A stretch of 64,000 bases of DNA from Bacteroidota bacterium (GTDB lineage Bacteria; Bacteroidota; Bacteroidia; 2-12-FULL-35-15): the NCBI GenBank assembly GCA_005772895.1, contig SXIH01000037.1, positions 55,721 through 119,720 of the forward strand, written 5' to 3'. The notes beneath the pieces are model-generated. The model ran no database searches and was not told the origin of the DNA. It saw only the letters and a program-made list of their open reading frames with translations. Made by a program: the position numbers and the translations under genes. This document shows positions 34,452-43,955 of the stretch, one piece after another. Within the stretch, counting starts at the first letter, position 1, and each line of letters begins with the position of its first letter.

Positions 34452-37433
34452 ATGACAATTAAAAATTACACAATCGCTTTAATGATGTTTATATCATTGG
34501 GCTTATTTGCTTCTGAAGGCGGAATCATTTCTAATGCTAACAAAAATGATGTTCGTTTTATCAAGAATCCTAAACGTTTGCCGGATGTTGCTTTTCAACA
34601 AGCATTGCGCGAAAGTGCTGAATGGCAAAATTTCGTTTCTACAAACGGAACATGGTATGTGATTTTTAATGAGGAAAACGCAAAGCCTCATCGTGCTTTT
34701 GGTAAGCCTATTCCTGTGTTTGGAATGGATCCTCAAACAAAAGCTATGAATTTCATTAATTCAAAACTTACTGGCTTCAATATTCCTGTTTCTGAATTGA
34801 GTTTCAGAGGTACAAGTAATTCTGAAAACTTTCAATACGTTCATTTTAATCAAATACATGGCGGATTAAAAGTATTGTATGCCGATTTGTATGTAAAAAT
34901 GACTCCTGCGGGAAGCGTTATTACATTTGGTTGTGATGTGTTTAACGATATTACTATTTCAACTAGTCCGACAATCTCTGGAAGTGATGCAATCACTTTT
35001 GCAAAAGCCGGAATCATTGATCCTGTTGTAAATACTTCTGTGAAAACGGAATTATTTATTTTACCAGTTCCTGAATTCAAGAAAAATATTTATCACTTGG
35101 TTTACGAAGCAACTATTGAAACAATGGATGCAGTTGGTGTTCCAGCAAAATATTTAACTTTAGTTGATGCAAATACTGGTGAAGTATTATCACGCACAAA
35201 TCAAGTATTACACTTCGATCCTAAAGCTAAACTGGCACCAACTCCTGCTGCCGCAACTGACATTACTATCAACGGAACCGTTTATCCAACAAATCCTTAT
35301 GATCCTAGTCAAGTAAAGCCTTTAGTAAATATGCAAATGACTCAAGGTGCATCAACTTATAATACCGATGCTGCAGGATATATTGGTTTATCAAGTGTTA
35401 CTCCTGTGAGTGTAACTTTTTCATTAGAAGGTTTGTGGTCAAAAGTAGAAACAGGTGGTGTAACGCCTTCTTTCACTGCAACTGCAAATCCGGGAACAAA
35501 CATTTATTCTTTTGATGCGGATGCAAACATCCGTGAATTGTCTGCATACTATCACGTGAACATTGTGCACGATTATATGAAAACAAAGTTCCCAGCATTT
35601 ACCGATATGGACAATCCATTGCCTACAAACGTAGATGAAACTGGAACTTGTAATGCTTATTACAACGGAACATCTATTAATTTTTATGCTGCCGGTGGAG
35701 GATGTAATTCATTAGCACAAGTTGGAGATGTTGTTTATCACGAGTACGGACACGGAATTAACGATAAGTTTTATACCGACCAAGGTGCTTCATTCAATAA
35801 CGGTGGAATGGGAGAAGGTTATGCTGATATTTGGGCATTAGGAATTACTGCTAGTCCTATTTTAGGAATTGGTTTTGATGATACCGACCCAACTGTTGTT
35901 GTTAGAAGATACGACATCAATAAAAAAGTTTATCCTCAGGATTTAGTTGGTGAAGTACATGCTGACGGAGAAATTATTGCAGGATGCTGGTGGGATACCA
36001 ATTTGAATTTTGGAAATCTTCAGCAAATGATGGATTTATTTAAAGAAACTTTTTATGCAACAATTACAGGTCCGGATGGTACAGAAGGTCAAGTGTATGT
36101 TGACATTTTAATTGAAGCATTAACAATTGATGATTTACCTACAAACGGTGGAGATAATGATATCACTAACGGAACACCAAACGACAATGCCATTATAGAT
36201 GCATTTGATTTGCATGGAATCACTTTATTGTCGAACGCAGTTATTACACACGTTCCTGTTATGGCTTCTGTTTCAACAGCTGGAATTCCAATCAATGCTT
36301 CTGTAAGTGCTGTTTATCCTTGGGCTTTATCTTCTGTTCAATTGTATTATAAATTAAACCGTTTAGGTGCTTGGACAAATATGCCAATGCCTAACGTAGG
36401 TGGAATAAATTATTCTGCAACAATTCCTGCACAACCAAACGGAACTGTTATTGGTTACTATTTAGGACTAATGGGAACTACTGGAACATTAAGTGTTGTT
36501 AGACCAATTGGTGCTGATGATACCCCTGCAAACATTCCTTATTTTATTTTAAATGGCGCTTCATTAATTCAGGAAGAAGATTTTGATGTGAACTTTGGTG
36601 CTTGGGGACAAGGAATTGCTTCTGATAATGCAACAACAGGACAATGGTTAGTAGATGTTCCGGTAGGTTCATACGGAACTCCAGGAACGCCATCTACTAT
36701 TGTTCAACCTAACTCACAAAATACTGCCGGTGGAAGTATGTGTGCTATTACAGGAAATGCTCCAAGCACAACATCTGGTCTTGGAACAAACGATGTGGAT
36801 GCAGGTATAACAACATTGGAATCTCCGATTTATAATTTATCTACTTATACAAATCCTATCTTAACGTATTACCGTTGGTGGAGTAATAATTCAGGTGCTA
36901 ATCCTGGACAAGATTTTTGGATTACACAAATTACTAACGATGGAATTACTTGGATTCCAATTGAAGAAACACAAGTTTCGGATAAGAGCTGGAGACGATT
37001 TGCATTCAGAGTTACAGATTATGTTCCTTTAGGCTCAGCAGTTCAAATGCGTTTTATGACTTCCGATAGTTTAATTACCGGAGCTTATTTAAATGGTGGT
37101 AGTTTAGTAGAAGGAGCAATTGATGATTATTATTTGTACGAACAAGCTTCTGTAGGTATTGACGAAAATGCAAGTGTAGCATTTGTAAGTGTATTCCCTA
37201 ATCCTGCAAGCAACGTAATTAATGTTTCTTATGAATTATTAAATGCTGAAGATGTTGTGATTGAAATGACAAACAGCATAGGACAATTGATCTATTCAAA
37301 ATCAATGACAGAAAATAATTTAGGAAGACATACATTGAAAATTGATACGGATGTTTTTGCAGCTGGTATTTATCAATTGAATATAAAAACAGGCAAAAAA
37401 GATCATGTGCAGAAAGTTGCTGTGATAAAATAA
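34452..37433 (+). CDS. Secreted M36-family (fungalysin) zinc metallopeptidase with T9SS sorting signal
   Basis: The 993-residue precursor has a signal peptide (cleavage after GLFAS), a propeptide with FTP-like segments (about 30-260), the zinc peptidase domain with HEYGH (430-434) and the third ligand in GEGYADIW (about 455), and a C-terminal T9SS type A sorting domain (about 910-993; VSVFPNPASNVINVSYEL). Between them lie jelly-roll-like and MAM-like regions. Fungalysins are secreted proteases that degrade proteins such as elastin or collagen; here the role is likely extracellular protein degradation. The gene is monocistronic. Confidence 0.92.
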   Translation: MTIKNYTIALMMFISLGLFASEGGIISNANKNDVRFIKNPKRLPDVAFQQALRESAEWQNFVSTNGTWYVIFNEENAKPHRAFGKPIPVFGMDPQTKAMNFINSKLTGFNIPVSELSFRGTSNSENFQYVHFNQIHGGLKVLYADLYVKMTPAGSVITFGCDVFNDITISTSPTISGSDAITFAKAGIIDPVVNTSVKTELFILPVPEFKKNIYHLVYEATIETMDAVGVPAKYLTLVDANTGEVLSRTNQVLHFDPKAKLAPTPAAATDITINGTVYPTNPYDPSQVKPLVNMQMTQGASTYNTDAAGYIGLSSVTPVSVTFSLEGLWSKVETGGVTPSFTATANPGTNIYSFDADANIRELSAYYHVNIVHDYMKTKFPAFTDMDNPLPTNVDETGTCNAYYNGTSINFYAAGGGCNSLAQVGDVVYHEYGHGINDKFYTDQGASFNNGGMGEGYADIWALGITASPILGIGFDDTDPTVVVRRYDINKKVYPQDLVGEVHADGEIIAGCWWDTNLNFGNLQQMMDLFKETFYATITGPDGTEGQVYVDILIEALTIDDLPTNGGDNDITNGTPNDNAIIDAFDLHGITLLSNAVITHVPVMASVSTAGIPINASVSAVYPWALSSVQLYYKLNRLGAWTNMPMPNVGGINYSATIPAQPNGTVIGYYLGLMGTTGTLSVVRPIGADDTPANIPYFILNGASLIQEEDFDVNFGAWGQGIASDNATTGQWLVDVPVGSYGTPGTPSTIVQPNSQNTAGGSMCAITGNAPSTTSGLGTNDVDAGITTLESPIYNLSTYTNPILTYYRWWSNNSGANPGQDFWITQITNDGITWIPIEETQVSDKSWRRFAFRVTDYVPLGSAVQMRFMTSDSLITGAYLNGGSLVEGAIDDYYLYEQASVGIDENASVAFVSVFPNPASNVINVSYELLNAEDVVIEMTNSIGQLIYSKSMTENNLGRHTLKIDTDVFAAGIYQLNIKTGKKDHVQKVAVIK

Positions 37434-37451
37434 TTAAATTTTAAATTATAG

Positions 37452-37483
37452 AAAATCCAGACCAATGTGTCTGGATTTTTTTT
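37452..37483 (+). terminator. Rho-independent terminator of the M36 peptidase gene
   Basis: AATCCAGAC / GTCTGGATT form a 9-bp stem (37454-37462 / 37469-37477) with a 6-nt loop, followed by a run of eight T. Confidence 0.9.
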
Positions 37484-37589
37484 GAGTATATTTGGATAAA
37501 CAATACAAAGCTTCGCATGCCTTCCCTAATTGGGTTCATATGCGACAAAGTTTCGTATTTATAACGTTAGGGCAATTTAAAGACGACTC

Positions 37590-38372
37590 ATGAGTAAAAA
37601 CATACAACTCATTCAAGACTTAATAAAGCAAGCTGAACAAATTGCATATCGCAATGGACAACGTGATGCCGTTGAAAAAAGAGCGGAAATGTTGTTGCGA
37701 AAAATATTTGGAGACAATACACATTACTTGAAGTCTTTGAAAAATATTAGATATTCACCTAGCATTTGGAGTACTGGAACACCTGATAGTGTATTTGAAA
37801 GCAATTTTAATAGTGGCAAAAAGCAATTGCTAAATCTACTAAACGTAATAGCAGAAGACCTTCAAATAGATACGATTATCAATGAACCGAAAAAACAAGC
37901 AGACAAATCCACACCAACTTCTAACAATATTTTTATTGTTCACGGACATAATGAAGAAATGAAACTAGCTGTTGCAAGGACAATTGAAAAATTGAAACTT
38001 AATCCAATAATATTACATGAGCAACCTAGCAAAGGAAAAACTATCATTGAAAAATTCACAGACAATTCTGAAGTTTCTTTTGCGGTAGTACTACTTTCAG
38101 CAGATGACATTTCATACAATAAAAACGAGAAACCAGAAACGGCTAAATATAGGGCAAGACAAAATGTTATTTTTGAATTAGGATATTTTATAGGAAAATT
38201 AGGACGAGACAGAGTACTAGCATTACATGAGCTAGAAAACGACTTTGAAATTCCTTCTGACTATAGTGGAGTGTTGTTCGTTCCTTTCGATAAGACTGGT
38301 AAATGGCAGTTTGACTTAGTTAAAGAATTAAAAGCTCTTGGTATTTCCGTTGACGCAAACGATATCCTATGA
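37590..38372 (+). CDS. TIR-like nucleotide-binding protein (PF10137/CAP12-type)
   Basis: The 260 residues carry an N-terminal helical region (1-110; it includes a GQRDAVEKRAEMLLRKIFG helix) and a C-terminal TIR-like fold (about 112-260; NIFIVHGHNEEMKLAVARTI, ILHEQPSKGKTIIEKF, AVVLLSADDI). The conserved RARQNVIFELGYF carries Glu196, which is the expected NAD-cleaving residue of TIR enzymes. Members of this family act as effectors in some CBASS/Pycsar anti-phage systems, but many stand alone. No cyclase, ubiquitin-like or Cap2/3 partner is found here. The gene sits in a 1.4-kb islet with a small membrane protein. Confidence 0.85.
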   Translation: MSKNIQLIQDLIKQAEQIAYRNGQRDAVEKRAEMLLRKIFGDNTHYLKSLKNIRYSPSIWSTGTPDSVFESNFNSGKKQLLNLLNVIAEDLQIDTIINEPKKQADKSTPTSNNIFIVHGHNEEMKLAVARTIEKLKLNPIILHEQPSKGKTIIEKFTDNSEVSFAVVLLSADDISYNKNEKPETAKYRARQNVIFELGYFIGKLGRDRVLALHELENDFEIPSDYSGVLFVPFDKTGKWQFDLVKELKALGISVDANDIL

Positions 38373-38548
38373 GAGAGAATGACCTATTGTAACAGGTGTT
38401 TGGCTAAATAGCTGGTCACGTGGGCAAGTTATATGCACACCTTACAATTAGACATTTGTGTTACTGAAAGAGGAGTACCACTAAGCACACCATTACAAAG
38501 TCCAAAACCTTTAGACGCAATAAAATAGACAACCAATTACAGACTATA
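38373..38548. other. Intergenic region with imperfect inverted repeat between the TIR-like and two-TM genes
   Basis: No clear open reading frame. AGGTGT (38394-38399) and ACACCT (38437-38442) are inverted with a 37-nt loop that contains a smaller GGCTaaatAGC hairpin. The DNA looks unlike the surrounding AT-rich core intergenic regions and may be a cassette junction or a remnant. Confidence 0.4.
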
Positions 38549-38863
38549 ATGAATTTACTTGGAAATATACTAGACATTCTAACAGCTTTGGCAGCAATCG
38601 TTGCAGCAGTTCTTTGGTTTAAAAGTGCTGTTATTAAAACACCCGAATCGTTTTCAATTCATGTTGTTAAACCTGACATGGAACCTATGGGTGGAAATCC
38701 CGTTGGCGGGACATATGCAGGACAAGCATACAGCCAAGATTTAATTAATTTAGCTAATTCGATAAGACAGCAAAGTCGGTTGAGCGCAATTGCGGCATCT
38801 TTTGCTGGCAGTTCTGCTATAATACAAGCTTTATCAATTATTATAAAGATATATTTTAAATGA
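38549..38863 (+). CDS. Small two-TM membrane protein next to the TIR-like gene
   Basis: A 104-residue protein with two predicted transmembrane helices (about 4-26 and 82-101) and a central soluble loop with a Gly/Pro-rich GGNPVGGTYAGQAYSQ stretch. No family was recognised. Spacing to the TIR-like gene is 176 bp, and both lie on the same strand. Small two-helix proteins are common as toxins or as pores in defence modules, but nothing here proves it. The gene could also be an unrelated passenger. Confidence 0.6.
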   Translation: MNLLGNILDILTALAAIVAAVLWFKSAVIKTPESFSIHVVKPDMEPMGGNPVGGTYAGQAYSQDLINLANSIRQQSRLSAIAASFAGSSAIIQALSIIIKIYFK

Positions 38864-38913
38864 TAACAACTGGACAAGTGAGGTCGGTTCAAAGCTACTA
38901 AATAACGAATAGT

Positions 38914-40923
38914 TTGACACAAACAATAAAATATATTCTTCTCTGGCTAACATTTTGTTGTCATTTTCCTGCGTTCTGTCAACAGAAAAAAATTGATTCT
39001 CTCCTTTCTTTACTCAAAAGCGATATAGAAGACACAGATAAAGTAAATCATTTGAATGCGCTTTCCTCACAGTTGATGTATGTGAATCCTGATACTTCAA
39101 TTGTTCTTAGTAAACAAGCATTACTTATTGCTGAAAAATCAGAATGGAAAAAAGGAATTGTGAATTCACTTGTACAGCTTGGTACTTGTAATTGGGTAAA
39201 AGGCAATTATTCTGATGACCTTGAGTACAACCTGAAAGCATTAAAAATTGAAGAAGAGCTCAATAATAAAATAGGCATATCCAAATGTTTGGGAAATATT
39301 GGTCTTGTATATTTTGAACAAGGTGATTTTCCTAAAGCACTTAACTATTATTTGAGAACAATAAAGTTAGATGATGAGTCGGGGAACAAAGGCAATATGG
39401 AAACCAATTCCGGAAATATTGCACTTGTTTATTTACAGCAAGGCGACTACACCAATGCTTTGGATTATTTTTTCAAGGCATTGAAAATAGCACAAGAGCT
39501 TGGAAATAGAAATGGTGAGAGCAAACATTTGTGTAACATAGGCACAACTTATTATTCTCAAGGAATGTTTCTAAAGATAAAACAGGAGGGGAGAGATAGT
39601 TTGCTTAACAAAGCACTCGACTTTTATTTCAGAGCATTGAAAATAGCAGAAGAACTAGGAAATAAAAGAAGCATTGCTGCTGACCTTGATAATATAGGAT
39701 CTGTTTATACAGATATGGAAAAATATTCGGAAGCAGAAAAATATTTGCTGGACGCATTGAAATTAAATAAAGAAATAGGAGCATTGAACAGTGAATTGGC
39801 AGTCGAAAATTCTCTGACAAAACTTTATGAAAAAACCAGTCGCTACGAATTGGCGTTTGAGCATTACAAAAAGGCAATTGTGATAAAAGACACACTTTTT
39901 AATCAAGAGAAAAATAAAGACATTACTCGTAAAGAAATGAATTATGAGTTCGAGAAAAAAAATGCTATTGCAGCAGCTCAGAGCGAAAAACAAAAAACAA
40001 TAATTGCATTGTTGGTGGCAGGAGCTTTGCTGGTACTGGGTTTTCTATTTTTCGTTTACCGTTCGCTTCATCTTACCCGAAAACAAAAGCAGACCATTGA
40101 AATTCACAACCAGGAAACTGAATTACAGAAAAAGATAATTGAAGAAAAGCAAAAAGATATTCTGGACAGTATAAATTATGCGAAAGGCATACAGGAATCT
40201 ATTCTTCCAACAGAAAATGAAATAGAAAACATATTATCCAACTCTTTTGTTTTATATAAACCGAAAGACATAGTAAGCGGTGATTTTTATTTTATTGAAT
40301 CGATCAACACCAATGAAAAAGAAAAACTAATTGGGTTTGCAGCAGCTGATTGTACAGGGCATGGCGTACCCGGTGCGTTTATGAGCATTTTGGGAGTTAA
40401 TATATTACGGCAATCCTTAAGCAATAGGGAAGTAAACAATCCGGCACAAGCGCTCGACTTTTTAAATAAGAATTTGAACATTGCTTTACGACAACATTCC
40501 CGCGAACAAACGATACGTGACGGAATGGACATTGCTTTTTGTGTTCTAAATCAAAAAACAAACGAACTATACTATGCAGGAGCTTATAATCCGCTTTGGA
40601 TAGTAAAAAACGACAGCTCCTTTTTGGAAATTAAAAGCGACAAACAGCCCATTGGAAATTTTCCTAATCAAAAACCCTTTACAAATCACACAATAAAGCT
40701 GGAAAAAGGTGATATAGTTTATCTTTTCACCGATGGTTATGCCGATCAGTTTGGTGGACCAAAAGGAAAAAAATTCAAGTATTTGCAGATGCAGCAATTG
40801 TTAATTGCAATTCATAACAAACCGATGAATGAACAAAAGAAAATTTTGGAAGACACGATTAATAATTGGAAAGGAAATCTGGAGCAGGTTGACGATATTT
40901 TAGTCTTAGGCGTTCGCTTGTAA
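38914..40923 (+). CDS. TPR-repeat membrane protein with SpoIIE/PP2C phosphatase domain
   Basis: The 669 residues begin at TTG (38914) and have a signal peptide (WLTFCCHFPAFC). TPR repeats follow (about 60-310; GISKCLGNIGLVYFEQGDFP and relatives). One transmembrane helix (IIALLVAGALLVLGFLFFVY, about 364-383), a coiled coil and a C-terminal PP2C-like SpoIIE phosphatase (about 435-669) complete it. AADCTGHGVPGAFMS and LFTDGYADQFGG carry the metal-binding aspartates. The layout suggests a periplasmic TPR sensor that dephosphorylates a cytoplasmic anti-anti-sigma or STAS target. No STAS partner gene is adjacent, although the next gene ends in a STAS domain. Confidence 0.9.
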   Translation: MTQTIKYILLWLTFCCHFPAFCQQKKIDSLLSLLKSDIEDTDKVNHLNALSSQLMYVNPDTSIVLSKQALLIAEKSEWKKGIVNSLVQLGTCNWVKGNYSDDLEYNLKALKIEEELNNKIGISKCLGNIGLVYFEQGDFPKALNYYLRTIKLDDESGNKGNMETNSGNIALVYLQQGDYTNALDYFFKALKIAQELGNRNGESKHLCNIGTTYYSQGMFLKIKQEGRDSLLNKALDFYFRALKIAEELGNKRSIAADLDNIGSVYTDMEKYSEAEKYLLDALKLNKEIGALNSELAVENSLTKLYEKTSRYELAFEHYKKAIVIKDTLFNQEKNKDITRKEMNYEFEKKNAIAAAQSEKQKTIIALLVAGALLVLGFLFFVYRSLHLTRKQKQTIEIHNQETELQKKIIEEKQKDILDSINYAKGIQESILPTENEIENILSNSFVLYKPKDIVSGDFYFIESINTNEKEKLIGFAAADCTGHGVPGAFMSILGVNILRQSLSNREVNNPAQALDFLNKNLNIALRQHSREQTIRDGMDIAFCVLNQKTNELYYAGAYNPLWIVKNDSSFLEIKSDKQPIGNFPNQKPFTNHTIKLEKGDIVYLFTDGYADQFGGPKGKKFKYLQMQQLLIAIHNKPMNEQKKILEDTINNWKGNLEQVDDILVLGVRL

Positions 40924-40955
40924 TTAATAGCATTCTATAAGTTAGCGTAATTATT

Positions 40956-40963
40956 TATCTTTG
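40956..40963 (+). promoter_or_regulatory. Promoter -7 element of the SulP gene, nearly leaderless
   Basis: TATCTTTG lies only 6 bp before the ATG at 40970, so transcription would begin at or next to the start codon. Confidence 0.45.
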
Positions 40964-40969
40964 TATTAA

Positions 40970-42520
40970 ATGAAACGCACATTAAAGTATTACCGCATAA
41001 TTTGGCTTAAACACGATTTATCTGCGGGGCTTTCTGTTTTTCTTGTTGCTCTCCCTCTTTGTTTAGGAATTGCTTTAGCTTCGGGTGCACCGCTTTATGC
41101 AGGACTTTTATCAGGTATCATTGGCGGATTAGTTGTTTCATTAATCAGTGGTTCTCAACTTGCTGTTTCGGGTCCGGCTGCCGGTTTAACAACTTTGGTT
41201 GCAGCGGCCATCATTTCATTGGGTGATTACAGAGTGTTTTTACTTGCTGTTATGGTTGCAGGACTGTTTCAGCTTCTGCTCGGGCTTTTAAAACTCGGAG
41301 GAATTGCCAACTATTTTCCATCATCCGTCATCAAAGGAATGTTAGCAGCAATTGGTATCATCCTTATTTCAAAACAAATTCCCATTGCACTTGGCTACGA
41401 CCAACCGGACTTTTGGACCAGCGGATTTTTAAATTTATTTTCTACAGATAGCTTTTTTGGTAATATTCAAAACTTTTATCATCACATTACTATCGGCCCA
41501 ATTCTCATTGCAGTTGTTTCATTAATTGTTCTTGCTATTTTGCAACAACCATTCGCTAAAAAATTAAAAGTAATTCCAGCTCCCTTGTTAGTAGTTGTTA
41601 TGGGAATCATTCTCAATATTTTTTTCACAAACACAGGTTCTGATTTTTCACTCAAGCAAGCTCAATTAGTTAATATCCCTTCAAATATTTTTTCAGCAGT
41701 TTCCTTTCCTGATTTTTCTAATTTGTTTGCTTCAGCAGATATTTGGAAATACGGAATAATTATAGGATTGGTCGCAACATTAGAAACTCTGCTTTGTGTT
41801 GAAGCAATTGACAAACTAGATAAGCGCAACCGTATTACTCCAATTAACCGTGAACTTGTTGCACAAGGAATAGGAAATATGACTTGCGGTTTATTGGGTG
41901 CAATACCAATGACAGCAGTTGTAGTAAGAGGTGCTGCTAATATCGATGCCGGAGCACATACAAAACTTTCCGCTTTTACTCATGGATTATTTTTACTTCT
42001 TGCTGTGCTGCTTGTCCCATTTATTTTAAACAAAATCCCCTATGCTTCACTTGCAGCCATTCTGCTTATTGTTGGTTATAACCTTACAAAGTTCAAGCTA
42101 TACTTAAACATGTGGCGTTTAGGCTGGAAACAATTCCTCCCGTTTTTAATTACAATCATTGTTATCCTATGCACCGACTTATTGATTGGTGTAAGTATCG
42201 GACTTTTAATCTCTGTTTATTTTATCGTTCAAAATAATTTTAAAGCAGAATACAAAATCACAAAAACAGAACTGGAAGGCATTGAAACGTATTATATAAA
42301 ATTAAACAGCAATGTCACTTTCTTAAATAAAGTGAAACTCAGAAAAACCCTAGACGAAGTTCCCGAATATAGCTTACTGACAATTGACGGCAGTGAAAGT
42401 AATTTCATAGATTACGACATTTTAGAGATTATAAGCAAATACAGGAGTAAAGCACACGACAAACATATTGAGTTGCATTTAAAGGAAATTGAGGAAGTGA
42501 ATGTTGTTGATGCACATTAA
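40970..42520 (+). CDS. SulP-family inorganic anion transporter
   Basis: The 516 residues have a sulfate/bicarbonate permease core (SLC26-like) with about 12-14 transmembrane segments and the signatures LPLCLGIALASGAPLYAGL and GSQLAVSGPAAGLT. The C-terminal cytoplasmic part (about 430-516) is a short STAS domain with YYIKLNSNVTFLNKVKL and the SLLTIDGSESNFIDYDILEI pattern. Substrate (sulfate, bicarbonate or other) is not decided. No carbonic anhydrase is next to it. It may be co-regulated with the preceding PP2C protein, but it has its own promoter element. Confidence 0.92.
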   Translation: MKRTLKYYRIIWLKHDLSAGLSVFLVALPLCLGIALASGAPLYAGLLSGIIGGLVVSLISGSQLAVSGPAAGLTTLVAAAIISLGDYRVFLLAVMVAGLFQLLLGLLKLGGIANYFPSSVIKGMLAAIGIILISKQIPIALGYDQPDFWTSGFLNLFSTDSFFGNIQNFYHHITIGPILIAVVSLIVLAILQQPFAKKLKVIPAPLLVVVMGIILNIFFTNTGSDFSLKQAQLVNIPSNIFSAVSFPDFSNLFASADIWKYGIIIGLVATLETLLCVEAIDKLDKRNRITPINRELVAQGIGNMTCGLLGAIPMTAVVVRGAANIDAGAHTKLSAFTHGLFLLLAVLLVPFILNKIPYASLAAILLIVGYNLTKFKLYLNMWRLGWKQFLPFLITIIVILCTDLLIGVSIGLLISVYFIVQNNFKAEYKITKTELEGIETYYIKLNSNVTFLNKVKLRKTLDEVPEYSLLTIDGSESNFIDYDILEIISKYRSKAHDKHIELHLKEIEEVNVVDAH

Positions 42521-42621
42521 AAATGAGTAGACACTTAAAAAAATCGACAGTAGACAAGTAAAAAAAGCAAAAAAAATTAAATAAAAATCAAAACCATGAA
42601 AAATATCTGCGAGCAAACACC

Positions 42622-43005
42622 ATGAAAAAAATAAGTATTACATTATTAGGAATTATAGCTTTAATTTTAGTTAGTTGTAGCGGCTCAGATGTGTATCGGG
42701 GCTCTTGGAAGGCTACAGATTCTCAAAATTCACAGTTTGAGTTAAACTTTGATGCTAAGAACTTTTCGGTAACTGACAGTTCAGGAAAAGTTGAAACATT
42801 TAATTACACTCAAAATTCTGTGAATATCAGTAATGGTGTTTCTACTTATGGAATTCAGTTATCAGATGGCAGAGCTTTTCAAATTACTTTTCCTATTCCC
42901 AAAAAACAAACTGTTGCTTTAATGAAAGATGGAAATGGTGTTCCTGTATTTGCAATTAGTAGAGATGAATATATCAAGTATGAAGAACTTTATAATTTGA
43001 AATAA
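42622..43005 (+). CDS. Small hypothetical lipoprotein
   Basis: A 127-residue protein with a lipobox LVSC (Cys19) after a short hydrophobic signal, so it should be lipid-anchored. The mature part is a small beta-rich domain (DVYRGSWKATDSQNSQFELNF, then SDGRAFQITFPIPKKQTVAL), resembling a lipocalin-like fold but too short to be sure. The next gene begins 8 bp downstream, suggesting an operon with the desaturase. Function unknown. Confidence 0.7.
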   Translation: MKKISITLLGIIALILVSCSGSDVYRGSWKATDSQNSQFELNFDAKNFSVTDSSGKVETFNYTQNSVNISNGVSTYGIQLSDGRAFQITFPIPKKQTVALMKDGNGVPVFAISRDEYIKYEELYNLK

Positions 43006-43013
43006 CGAAAATC

Positions 43014-43952
43014 TTGGAAGAACACTTTCATACCAGCAAAACACTTGGAAAAGATCAACTGAAAATGTTGATGCAGAAAAACGATAATCCTGCGATTCTT
43101 CATTTCGTTGTCATGTATGTTTTGTTTTTGGGAACAGGCGTTTGTGTGGTTCTTTTTTGGTCGGGTTCAATTTGGCAAATACTTCTTTCACAGTTTGCTT
43201 TTGGAATAATGTGTTGCAGTACATTTGCCTGTGAGCACGAAACCGTTCACAATACAGCATTCAAATCAAAACAACTAAATCAAATTGCAGCACGCTTGGT
43301 AGGAATCGCACATATTTATGCTTGTACAGCTTTTCGTGAATTACATTTTACGCATCATCGTTATACGCATCAGCCAGGAATGGATCCTGAAATTTCATTT
43401 GCTAACAAACCTTTACCATCTGTAATAAGAAATATTCCATCTTATTTAGCTTGGATATCCGGATTACCGCTTCTTATTTTTAAAGTGTTGATGCTTTTAT
43501 GGGGCGCATTGGGAATGCCTGAATTTATCAGAAAGATTTTTTTTTCTTTTATTCGTCCCGAAGTGAGATTGAAATTAGCCATAGAGAGTTGGTATATTCT
43601 TTTAATATATGGAACTATTGTATTTCTCGCGTCATATGTACACGCTGGGTTCTGGGGATTGCTTGTCGGACAAGTTATAGGCCATTGCATACTTACAACC
43701 TATCTTACTTCTGAGCACAATGGTTTACCTCATGAAGGAGATATTTTTAAAAAAACACGAAGTATGAAAACGAATAAATTTGTAAAAGTACTTATGTGGA
43801 ATATGCCTTATCATGCAGAGCACCATGCTTATCCTGCCATTCCTTTTCATGCGCTTCCTAAATTGCATGAATTAATAAAAGATGAAATCACGCATAAAGA
43901 TGAAAGCTATCGGGATTTTCATATTAAAGTAATAAAACGAGAAATACATTAA
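43014..43952 (+). CDS. Membrane fatty acid desaturase-like protein
   Basis: The 312 residues start at TTG (43014). All three histidine boxes of di-iron desaturases/hydroxylases are present: HETVHN, HFTHHRYTHQPGMDP and HAEHHAYPAIPFH. There are four or so hydrophobic segments. These residues hold the di-iron site used with O2 to desaturate or hydroxylate lipids. Compare with delta-desaturases and beta-carotene hydroxylases; the substrate is open. It lies between a lipoprotein gene and a TPR gene, both within a few bases. Confidence 0.9.
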   Translation: MEEHFHTSKTLGKDQLKMLMQKNDNPAILHFVVMYVLFLGTGVCVVLFWSGSIWQILLSQFAFGIMCCSTFACEHETVHNTAFKSKQLNQIAARLVGIAHIYACTAFRELHFTHHRYTHQPGMDPEISFANKPLPSVIRNIPSYLAWISGLPLLIFKVLMLLWGALGMPEFIRKIFFSFIRPEVRLKLAIESWYILLIYGTIVFLASYVHAGFWGLLVGQVIGHCILTTYLTSEHNGLPHEGDIFKKTRSMKTNKFVKVLMWNMPYHAEHHAYPAIPFHALPKLHELIKDEITHKDESYRDFHIKVIKREIH

Positions 43953-43955
43953 ACA

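Noticed and set aside
37590..38372. A complete CBASS operon around the TIR-like protein.
   Set aside because: No nucleotidyltransferase, SAVED, E1/E2-like or JAB-type partner could be found within reach.
37484..38913. Integron-like cassette junctions (GTTAGGG upstream of the TIR-like gene, AGGTGT/ACACCT later).
   Set aside because: No full RYYYAAC/GTTRRRY attC core pair could be placed, and there is no integrase. It stays a weak possibility only.
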